Below, piece after piece: positions 1 through 5,412 of a stretch of 9,990 nt of DNA. The stretch comes from Bacteroidales bacterium UBA3856 (GTDB lineage Bacteria; Bacteroidota; Bacteroidia; Bacteroidales; UBA932). The notes beneath the pieces were generated by a model. It saw only the letters and a list, made by a program, of their open reading frames with translations, made no database searches and was not told the origin of the DNA. Position numbers and translations under genes: made by a program. Positions within the stretch are counted from its first letter, which is position 1. Every line of letters begins with the position of its first letter. Location of the stretch: assembly GCA_002392525.1 (NCBI GenBank), contig DGHE01000068.1, positions 1 to 9,990 on the forward strand, read 5' to 3'.

Positions 1-47
1 ATCCTCAAAATCCACGTATATAATGCTTTAATTTCAGTTTTTTTCAC

Positions 48-55
48 TACATTTG
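48..55 (+). promoter_or_regulatory. Bacteroidetes -7 promoter box of the helicase gene
   Basis: TACATTTG matches the Bacteroidetes sigma-factor -7 consensus TAnnTTTG. The expected -33 region (about 25-30, GCTTTA) is only a weak match. Transcription would begin around position 60, which puts the ATG at 57 at or before the RNA start and favours the ATG at 126 as the translation start. Nothing else is recognisable in positions 1-47, which are AT-rich and non-coding as far as can be seen. Confidence 0.55.
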
Positions 56-125
56 TATGTGTCGGCAGGGTTGTTCCTGCCATAAAAACTGCCCTTATAT
101 CAATCTGGGCAAAAACTCCAGGAAT

Positions 126-2285
126 ATGGAAATAATCAAGGATCGCCTGTTTGCGCTGGCGCAGAAATATGTGGAAGAGACTGGGGTGTCTGTGTTCCTT
201 ACCGGGAAGGCCGGGACAGGAAAGACAACCTTCCTTCGGCATATCGTTGAAAGTACTTCCAAGCGGGCGGTAGTGCTGGCACCTACGGGGGTGGCGGCCA
301 TCAATGCGCAGGGAAGCACCATACACTCTTTCTTCGGCTTGCCGCTTTGTCCGTACCTTCCGGACGTGAAGGAACTGAAGACAGAGTACCAGATGCCGGA
401 TCGTTTCAGACGCATGAAACGGGAGAAGGAACGCATTATTAAAACCATGGATCTTCTTATCATAGATGAGATTTCAATGGTAAGAGCCGATGTCCTAGAT
501 GCCGTTGACATGACACTCAGACGCGTGAGGCACAGCGCACTGCCGTTTGGAGGCGTGCAGCTCCTTATGATAGGGGATGCGCAGCAGCTGTCGCCGGTGG
601 TGACGGAGCAGGAAAGGCCGTACCTGGAACAGGTGTATCCGTCGCCGTATTTTTTCCATTCCAAGGCTCTTGCCGGGATTAAATATGTTACTATCGAGCT
701 GCAAACAATTTACAGGCAAGAAGATACGTCGTTTATTGAAATTCTTAATGCAGTTCGAGACCAGCACCTTAGTCCTGCGCAGCTGGCACTTCTGAACAGC
801 CGCGTAGGAGCGCCCTATACAGACGACTGGATTCGGCTCACCACCCACAATGCACAGGCCGATGCCGTAAATGCGCAGCGCCTCAGGGATCTTCCCACTC
901 CGGAGCACACATACATGGCAAAAACGCAGGGAGATTACCCGGAGCCTATGTATCCGGCACCCTCAGAACTCGTATTGAAAGAAGGCGCCCGCGTGATGTT
1001 CCTCCGAAACGACCCCGAAGGCCGCTTCTACAACGGTAAGATTGCCACGGTAAAACTACTGGGGAAGGATGATATAACTGTACTGGATGACGAGGGAAAA
1101 ACCATTCCTGTGGAGCCGCTTGAATGGGAAAACCTGCAGTATTCATTGGATGAATCTTCCGGGGAGATCGTGCAGAAGGCCATCGGCTCATTCTGTCAAT
1201 TCCCTCTCAGGCCGGCCTGGGCCATCACCATCCACAAAAGCCAGGGACTTACATTCGACCATGTCATTATTGATGCCGGAGCCGCCTTCGCTTTTGGACA
1301 GGTATATGTAGCACTTTCCCGCTGCCGCAGCCTGGAAGGTATCTCGCTCACGAGTCCCATCACGCCGAACGTCCTATTTGAGGAGGCCGATGTCGCCGCG
1401 TTCCATGCCTCATTCCCCACCGTGAGCAGCATTTCGCAGGCTCTTCCTGCCTTCCAGCAGCAGTTTGCAGACGCTCAGCGGGCCAGCTGTTTCACCTTCG
1501 AGAGCCTTCGTCTTCAGCTATGTTTGTTGCGCAAAGTCTGGCGTGAACATGTCGCCAAGTCCCAATCCAACACATTGGCCCTTATCGAGGATGCATGCTC
1601 AAAAGTGATTGAAGCGGAGAATGTAGCCACGCGTTTCCGCAGACAGTTGCAGCAATTGTCTGCAAATCGGCCTTCACTTCTTCCCGAGCGCTGTACAAAG
1701 GCCGCCGGCTACTTCCTGCCCATCCTGAAAGACTTGCCGATAACGCAGATCGGCGCAGCCGAAATCGGCAACTCCGACGCCCGGCAGCGAATCATGCGCA
1801 TCTTTCAAGACCTCAAACCGCAGTGGGAGATGCATTGCAAAACACTGACAGATGTCCTTGAAAACGGCTTTGTCCCAGAGCGCTTCCGTTCCATCAAGAA
1901 CCGCGCTTTACTGGGAGAAACGGCCAGCAGCAGTACTGCAAAACGCTCGGGAAGTCGTACATCGGCCAAAAAGGGAGGCCCCGCCCCCAAAAAGATTCCT
2001 ACCCGCGAACAGTCGCTCCTACTCTACCAGGAAGGTCTCAGCCTCAGTGACATTGCTCACCGTCGCGAACTGGGGGAGGCCACTGTTTTCGATCACCTTC
2101 TTACTTTTGTCAAAACCGGCGAGGTGGACCTTGCCGACCTCATCCCTGAAGATCACATTGCTGCCGTAATCGATTTCTACAGTAAACACACCAAAATCAC
2201 CATGCTCACGCCCTGCTACGAAGCCCTGGACAAGACCATCCCCTACGACGAAATCCGGGCCATCCGCAAGTACATGCTGGAGTAG
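126..2285 (+). CDS. PIF1/RecD-like superfamily 1 DNA helicase with C-terminal helix-turn-helix tail
   Basis: Cytoplasmic ATP-dependent DNA helicase of the PIF1/RecD-like SF1B type, presumably acting in replication or repair. From the ATG at 126 it has 719 residues. Visible motifs are: Walker A GKAGTGKT (27-34), Walker B DEIS (114-117), motif III GDAQQLSPV (150-158), the motif V/VI region TIHKSQGLTF (from 368) and YVALSRCRSLEGI with the likely arginine finger R399. Residues about 456-597 are helical and unassigned. A basic Ser/Lys/Pro linker (about 600-625) leads to a domain from about 626 (LYQEGLSLSDIAHRRELGEA) that resembles the HTH_40 domain found at the C-termini of RecQ- and PIF1-like helicases. 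An in-frame ATG at 57 would add 23 residues, but it coincides with the predicted transcription start and the extra segment is unlike the family. The gene is monocistronic as far as can be seen, with its own promoter, and is unrelated to the sugar locus. The family call is firm; the exact cellular role is not. Confidence 0.93.
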   Translation: MEIIKDRLFALAQKYVEETGVSVFLTGKAGTGKTTFLRHIVESTSKRAVVLAPTGVAAINAQGSTIHSFFGLPLCPYLPDVKELKTEYQMPDRFRRMKREKERIIKTMDLLIIDEISMVRADVLDAVDMTLRRVRHSALPFGGVQLLMIGDAQQLSPVVTEQERPYLEQVYPSPYFFHSKALAGIKYVTIELQTIYRQEDTSFIEILNAVRDQHLSPAQLALLNSRVGAPYTDDWIRLTTHNAQADAVNAQRLRDLPTPEHTYMAKTQGDYPEPMYPAPSELVLKEGARVMFLRNDPEGRFYNGKIATVKLLGKDDITVLDDEGKTIPVEPLEWENLQYSLDESSGEIVQKAIGSFCQFPLRPAWAITIHKSQGLTFDHVIIDAGAAFAFGQVYVALSRCRSLEGISLTSPITPNVLFEEADVAAFHASFPTVSSISQALPAFQQQFADAQRASCFTFESLRLQLCLLRKVWREHVAKSQSNTLALIEDACSKVIEAENVATRFRRQLQQLSANRPSLLPERCTKAAGYFLPILKDLPITQIGAAEIGNSDARQRIMRIFQDLKPQWEMHCKTLTDVLENGFVPERFRSIKNRALLGETASSSTAKRSGSRTSAKKGGPAPKKIPTREQSLLLYQEGLSLSDIAHRRELGEATVFDHLLTFVKTGEVDLADLIPEDHIAAVIDFYSKHTKITMLTPCYEALDKTIPYDEIRAIRKYMLE

Positions 2286-2326
2286 TGGCAGTTGTCGGTG
2301 AAGGGGCGCTATGAGCAATCTGCCAC
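2285..2326 (+). repeat. Inverted repeat just after the helicase stop codon
   Basis: Perfect 7-bp arms GTGGCAG (2285-2291) and CTGCCAC (2320-2326) are separated by 28 nt. The first arm begins on the last base of the helicase stop codon. It could form a 3'-end hairpin, but the loop is long and no T-run follows, so it is not a convincing intrinsic terminator. It could be chance. Confidence 0.25.
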
Positions 2327-2382
2327 AGGTTTCTGCGACGATTCCGTTCCGGGCGCGGCTACCGTAGTTCCTCAATTTGTTG

Positions 2383-2390
2383 TATCTTTG
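2383..2390 (+). promoter_or_regulatory. Bacteroidetes -7 promoter box of the three-gene unknown operon
   Basis: TATCTTTG, in the context TTGTATCTTTGCA, is a strong match to the Bacteroidetes -7 consensus TAnnTTTG. No clear -33 TTTG is present at the usual distance; the nearby TTTG at 2376-2379 is too close. The box implies an RNA start near 2396, about 30 nt before the ATG at 2425. This also excludes in-frame alternative starts further upstream, such as the TTG at 2377. Confidence 0.65.
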
Positions 2391-2424
2391 CACCCGCAAT
2401 GCATGTGGGCTTGCAAAATCTGTC

Positions 2425-2949
2425 ATGAGTACAACGAACGAAAAATACAGGGAAGACCTGACCAGATATCTCCTGGAGGTTGCAACGGGGAATGGGTACC
2501 TGAAGGGCATGCTGCTGGAGACGCCGGATTTGGAGGAGGCGTGGCAGCGGTTTGCACCGTCGTTTTATGGAGATGCGGTACGGGAGTTCAACGGGTATCC
2601 GGAGTATTGCCTGGCGTGTGCCGGGTATCTGGGGATGGCTGTGGCGCAGCTGTGGGACAAGGACTGGGTCAGGTACAAGGACACACCTTACAGCTTTTTC
2701 CAGAGCGACAGAGGGTTTGACGACATGGATGATTTCATTACCGGAAACATCCTCAGAGACAATAAGTTTAGTGTGAGCGTAATGCACTCGCTGGCGGCGG
2801 AGACCTACCACTTCCTCATGAAGTCGGGGGCCGAGCCCGGAACGGCCGAGGCGTATCGCTTCTTCCTCATCAGCGTAGAAACCCTCTACAAGGTGGGGGC
2901 GGCTGTCTGGCTGAACAAACTGGGTTATAAGTACGAAAAAGTGCAGTAA
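2425..2949 (+). CDS. Conserved Bacteroidales-type protein of unknown function
   Basis: A 174-residue soluble protein starting MSTTNEKYRED, with no signal peptide and no clear membrane segment. It looks globular and largely helical, rich in aromatic residues. Segments such as FAPSFYGDAVREFNGYPEYC, GYLGMAVAQLWDKDW, RGFDDMDDFI and the C-terminal LGYKYEKV look like conserved family motifs. From memory similar proteins occur widely in Bacteroidales as uncharacterised proteins, but I cannot name a family. The ATG at 2425 was chosen because it lies about 30 nt after the predicted RNA start; an in-frame TTG at 2377 lies upstream of the -7 box. It is the first gene of a tight operon with the DUF4250 gene (4-nt gap) and an 80-residue gene, so the three are probably co-expressed and perhaps functionally linked. 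No enzymatic motif is recognised and no function is claimed. Confidence 0.8.
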   Translation: MSTTNEKYREDLTRYLLEVATGNGYLKGMLLETPDLEEAWQRFAPSFYGDAVREFNGYPEYCLACAGYLGMAVAQLWDKDWVRYKDTPYSFFQSDRGFDDMDDFITGNILRDNKFSVSVMHSLAAETYHFLMKSGAEPGTAEAYRFFLISVETLYKVGAAVWLNKLGYKYEKVQ

Positions 2950-2953
2950 GCCG

Positions 2954-3139
2954 ATGGACCATTTACCCCTTAACGATATTCCCATGCTGGTTTCGTCCAT
3001 CAATTTTCTATTGAGGGACGAGGAATTTGAAAATCTGAACCAGATCTGCTACTGCTTCGGCGTGGATAGGGAAGAGATGGACCGCATCCTCGCAAACGGC
3101 GGCTACGCATACCGCGAACAGCTCAACTGCGTCAAATGA
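2954..3139 (+). CDS. DUF4250 domain-containing small protein
   Basis: A 61-residue protein whose whole length resembles the DUF4250 family. The pattern LPLNDIPMLVSSINFLLRDE, then a Leu/Cys helix, DREEMDRIL and a C-terminal GYAYREQLN matches the family's usual 'LPxDPxMLLSxxNxxLRDxxxxLxxLCxxxxxdxxxLxxxLxxxGYxYxxxxN' form and normal length of about 55-60 residues. The function of DUF4250 is unknown; it is small, soluble and probably helical. It starts 4 nt after the preceding stop, and its TGA overlaps the ATG of the next gene (ATGA at 3136-3139), consistent with translational coupling. The assignment comes from recalled family features, not a profile search. Confidence 0.8.
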   Translation: MDHLPLNDIPMLVSSINFLLRDEEFENLNQICYCFGVDREEMDRILANGGYAYREQLNCVK

Positions 3140-3378
3140 GAAACGTCACGGAACAGGCCTACGCCTTTTTTCACCAAAAACTCAAGGTGTACGAACATAG
3201 TACCTCCGAACGGGAAATGGACCATATAGAGGACACCATTTCTACGTATGCCGATGCCATGTCTCAGGAACTGTTCCAGATACTTTCCGGTGGAGACCCC
3301 GCCTTCCTGCATGAGCATAGCACTTTTCTGAAAGACTTGCAGCAAGCCGTAAGGCAGATGGAAACCATGTTGGCGTAA
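3136..3378 (+). CDS. Small helical protein of unknown function, translationally coupled to DUF4250
   Basis: An 80-residue acidic-to-neutral soluble protein (MRNVTEQAYAFFHQ...) predicted to be almost wholly alpha-helical, with no signal peptide, no Cys pair and no recognised motif. Its start codon overlaps the DUF4250 stop in an ATGA arrangement, which is the main evidence that it is real. It ends immediately before the palindrome that lies upstream of the permease promoter. It is the last gene of the 2425-3378 operon. I do not recognise the family; it might act as a partner of one of the two upstream products, but this is only inferred from the coupling. Confidence 0.7.
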   Translation: MRNVTEQAYAFFHQKLKVYEHSTSEREMDHIEDTISTYADAMSQELFQILSGGDPAFLHEHSTFLKDLQQAVRQMETMLA

Positions 3379-3390
3379 ATGTTCGAACAT
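3379..3390 (+). promoter_or_regulatory. Perfect 12-bp palindrome, candidate regulator operator upstream of the MFS permease
   Basis: ATGTTCGAACAT is a perfect palindrome starting directly after the stop codon of the preceding gene and ending 4 nt before the likely -33 element of the permease promoter. A 10/12 match, ATGTTCATACAT, occurs at 5400-5411 before the isomerase gene. That recurrence in two promoters of one pathway suggests a shared operator. The regulator is inferred to be the GntR/UTRA protein encoded between the two sites. Confidence 0.45.
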
Positions 3391-3394
3391 ACTG

Positions 3395-3424
3395 TTTGAA
3401 TGTTGGAATATATTGCTAACTTTG
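3395..3424 (+). promoter_or_regulatory. Bacteroidetes-type promoter of the MFS permease gene
   Basis: A -33-like TTTG (3395-3398) and a -7 box TAACTTTG (3417-3424, consensus TAnnTTTG) are separated by 18 nt, slightly under the usual 19-21. Predicted transcription begins near 3430, giving a leader of about 20 nt before the ATG at 3449. The promoter lies close after the preceding operon, so the permease is probably expressed independently, although read-through is possible because no terminator is visible. Confidence 0.6.
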
Positions 3425-3448
3425 CAGTGCATATATTTTTCCAGCCAC

Positions 3449-4603
3449 ATGAAAAAAATCATCAGACAGTTCAATTACGTTCCCGTACTGGCTACATTTT
3501 TTGTGATGGGATTCTGCGATGTGGTGGGCATTGCCACCAGCTACCTCAAGCAGGATTTCGGGCTCAGTGAATCCCTGGCGGGGTTCATTCCGTCCATGGT
3601 GTTCATCTGGTTCCTGTTTCTGTCGGTGCCGGCGGCACTGCTCATGAACAGGGTGGGCCGGAAGACCATGGTGCAGCTGAGTAACCTCATCACGTTTGCA
3701 GGTATGCTCATACCCTTTTTCTGGTACAGCTTTCCGGCGTGCATGCTGGCCTTCATCCTGCTGGGGATTGGAAACACCCTCCTGCAGGTGTCGCTGAATC
3801 CGCTCCTTACCAATGTTGTTAAGGGCGAGCGCCTTTCCTCCTGCCTCACGGGTGGCCAGGTGGTGAAGGCCGTGTCCTCCTTCTGCGCACCGTTCCTGGC
3901 CCTTTTTGCCGCCAGCGCATTCGGAAACTGGAAGTACCTCTTTACCATCTATGCCGTAGTGACGCTCCTCTCGTGGCTCCTTCTGGAAGTCACCGACATC
4001 CCGAGAGAAGACGCCGCCAACGAAGATGGCGTAGACATGGGGAGCGCCTTCGGCCTCCTGAAGGACAAGACCATCCTCCTCTTTTTCCTGGGCATCTTCT
4101 TCATCGTGGGCGTGGACGTAGGCACCAACACCGTCAGTGCCAAACTCCTCATCGAGCGCTGCGGCATGCCCGTGGAGAAAGCCTCCCTCGGGGCCAGCGT
4201 CTATTTCATCTGCCGCACCGTGGGCGCCTTCCTGGGCACCTTCCTTCTCACCAGAACCGATGATAGCAAGTACCTGAAAGTAAACCTCTTCCTGGCGTCG
4301 GCCTCCATGGCAGCCCTCTTCTTCCTGCCCTCCGCCACCGGCATCCTCTGCGCCATCGGCGGCATTGGCTTCTTCTGCTCCAGCGTGTTCTCCGTCCTGT
4401 TCTCCCTGGCCCTCAAAGCCCGCCCCGAAAAAGCCAACGAAATCTCCGGCTTCATGATCACCGGCGTCTGCGGCGGAGCCGTCATCCCGCCCCTCATGGG
4501 CATGGCCGCCGAATGGACCGGGAACCAGACCGGCTCCCTCGCCATCATCTCTCTTTGCCTTATTTATCTGATTTACTGCGCCTTCGCAGCAAAAAGAAAC
4601 TAA
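3449..4603 (+). CDS. MFS sugar permease of the fucose/glucose/galactose:H+ symporter (FHS, FucP-like) family
   Basis: Inner-membrane sugar transporter, probably a proton symporter. From the ATG at 3449 it has 384 residues and about 12 hydrophobic segments in two halves, separated by a hydrophilic central loop (about 183-206). Supporting features are MGFCDVVGI in TM1 (D24), the MFS loop signature NRVGRK between TM2 and TM3 (67-72), LLGIGNTLLQVSLNPLL (104-120), which resembles the FHS helix with a conserved Asn/Gln, and GFMITGVCGGAVIPPLMG (334-351), a pattern typical of FucP/GlcP relatives. The length is a little under E. coli FucP (about 438 residues) but normal for Bacteroidetes relatives. 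Starts further upstream, such as the TTG at 3413, fall inside the promoter. Context with a mannose-6-phosphate isomerase and ROK kinase suggests a hexose such as mannose; the substrate is inferred. It converges on the GntR gene with a 4-nt overlap of stop codons. Confidence 0.88.
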   Translation: MKKIIRQFNYVPVLATFFVMGFCDVVGIATSYLKQDFGLSESLAGFIPSMVFIWFLFLSVPAALLMNRVGRKTMVQLSNLITFAGMLIPFFWYSFPACMLAFILLGIGNTLLQVSLNPLLTNVVKGERLSSCLTGGQVVKAVSSFCAPFLALFAASAFGNWKYLFTIYAVVTLLSWLLLEVTDIPREDAANEDGVDMGSAFGLLKDKTILLFFLGIFFIVGVDVGTNTVSAKLLIERCGMPVEKASLGASVYFICRTVGAFLGTFLLTRTDDSKYLKVNLFLASASMAALFFLPSATGILCAIGGIGFFCSSVFSVLFSLALKARPEKANEISGFMITGVCGGAVIPPLMGMAAEWTGNQTGSLAIISLCLIYLIYCAFAAKRN

Positions 4604-5322
4604 CGGGACGCCTCCAGCGTGTACGTAAAGCTGTCGGCCCTGTAGTACCCAATATTATACTCCACCGGGATGCCATTCTCGTCGTAGACAAAACGTTTGC
4701 GGATGAGGATGGCATCGTTGGGCTGGATCTCCAGCTTCTCTGCCACGCTCTCTCCCGCCAAACGGGCCGATACTTCCTCCTTGGACGTTTTGACCACAAT
4801 GCCGTACTGCGTCTGAAGCATCTCATACAGCGGCATATTGTAGTTTTCCTCTCCCGTAATGGGAAGCTTGGGATTGAAGTAGGAAATGAAGTGCACGAAG
4901 GGGAAGGAAGTATTCCCTCTCACACGCTCCAACACCACGCACGGCGTAGACTCGTCGATGCCGAAGAAATCGGCAATCATGGAATTGGGCTTCTTGTAGC
5001 TGATACGGAGCTCGTAGTTCTTGACCTCCACCCCTAACATCTTCATCTCCTGCGAGAAACTGAGCCAGTTCTTGACCCCGCCGGTAATGCCTTTGCGGGC
5101 CACCTTGGTACCCACGCCCTTCTTGCGCACCAAGAGCCCCTCAAACACCAGCTGGTTAATGGCCTGCCGCAGCGTATTGCGGGATATGTTCAGCTGCCGG
5201 GCCAGGTCCACTTCCTTGGGAAGCATACGGCCGTTTTTATACTCTTCGCTGTCGATAAGTTCCCTCAGAAGGTCCTGGGCCTGCTTATAGAGGGGAACAT
5301 TGCTGTTGGGATTCAGTTTCAT
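4600..5322 (-). CDS. GntR-family transcriptional regulator with UTRA effector domain (HutC subfamily)
   Basis: A 240-residue cytoplasmic DNA-binding regulator, probably a repressor. The N-terminal GntR winged helix-turn-helix spans about 8-76 (VPLYKQAQDLLRELI, LPKEVDLARQLNISRNTLRQ, GLLVRKKGVGTKVA). The C-terminal UTRA domain spans about 95-236, with typical UTRA elements: LERVR (131-135), IRKRFVYDENGIPVEYN (207-223) and GYYRADSFTY (225-234). UTRA domains of this subfamily often bind sugar phosphates (for example NagR/DasR and amino-sugar phosphates), so a hexose phosphate such as mannose-6-phosphate is a reasonable effector here; that is inference. It is divergent from the isomerase operon across a 90-bp gap, the classic layout of an autoregulated local regulator, and convergent with the permease. 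GntR regulators are less usual at SusC-containing loci than SusR, hybrid two-component or ECF sigma/anti-sigma systems. Confidence 0.92.
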   Translation of the reverse strand: MKLNPNSNVPLYKQAQDLLRELIDSEEYKNGRMLPKEVDLARQLNISRNTLRQAINQLVFEGLLVRKKGVGTKVARKGITGGVKNWLSFSQEMKMLGVEVKNYELRISYKKPNSMIADFFGIDESTPCVVLERVRGNTSFPFVHFISYFNPKLPITGEENYNMPLYEMLQTQYGIVVKTSKEEVSARLAGESVAEKLEIQPNDAILIRKRFVYDENGIPVEYNIGYYRADSFTYTLEASR

Positions 5323-5339
5323 CGTGGTTATTTTTCACA

Positions 5340-5371
5340 CAAAACTAAAAAATATTTTCGTAATATAAAAA
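5340..5371 (-). promoter_or_regulatory. Candidate promoter of the GntR gene
   Basis: Read on the minus strand, TAGTTTTG (complement of 5340-5347) fits the -7 consensus TAnnTTTG. A T-run (complement of 5367-5371) lies 19 nt upstream, where the -33 element is expected, though it lacks the final G. RNA would start about 10 nt before the ATG that begins at 5322. The region overlaps the divergent isomerase promoter, so one bound regulator could affect both. Confidence 0.45.
5352..5366. repeat. Inverted repeat between the divergent promoters, possible second operator
   Basis: ATATT-N5-AATAT is a perfect 5-bp-arm inverted repeat covering the -33 area of the isomerase promoter and lying between the -33 and -7 elements of the GntR promoter. 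Position suits autoregulation, but the arms contain only A and T in an AT-rich region, so chance is a real possibility. Confidence 0.25.
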
Positions 5372-5378
5372 CTTTCCA

Positions 5379-5386
5379 TATATTTG
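5379..5386 (+). promoter_or_regulatory. Bacteroidetes -7 promoter box of the isomerase-kinase-SusC operon
   Basis: TATATTTG, followed by CA, is a good match to TAnnTTTG. The expected -33 position (5356-5359) reads TTTC, a near match to TTTG with a spacing of 19 nt. Transcription should start around 5392, giving a very short leader of about 20 nt that would contain the operator-like element at 5400-5411. Confidence 0.6.
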
Positions 5387-5399
5387 CACAAACTAATAT

Positions 5400-5411
5400 A
5401 TGTTCATACAT
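5400..5411 (+). promoter_or_regulatory. Operator-like element before the isomerase start, second copy of the 3379-3390 palindrome
   Basis: ATGTTCATACAT differs from ATGTTCGAACAT (3379-3390) at only two central positions. It lies downstream of the -7 box and ends one base before the isomerase ATG, a position where a bound protein would block transcription. It also contains the shorter palindrome TATG-TT-CATA (5399-5408). The probable ligand is the GntR protein encoded next door; this is inferred. Confidence 0.45.
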
Positions 5412-5412
5412 A

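Noticed and set aside
57..125. An N-terminal extension of the helicase from the ATG at 57, containing four Cys (C-x3-C-x-C-x3-C) that could suggest a metal site.
   Set aside because: The ATG at 57 directly follows the -7 box at 48-55, so it would fall at or before the RNA start. The Walker A position from the ATG at 126 also fits the family better.
2286..2424. The gap between the helicase and the next gene as a possible small RNA or terminator region.
   Set aside because: Only a 7-bp inverted repeat with a 28-nt loop and no T-run is visible, and the rest is explained by the -7 box and leader of the next operon.
3413..3448. A 12-codon upstream extension of the permease from a TTG.
   Set aside because: This segment contains the -7 box (3417-3424) and lies at or before the predicted transcription start; MKKIIRQF from 3449 is a normal start for the family.
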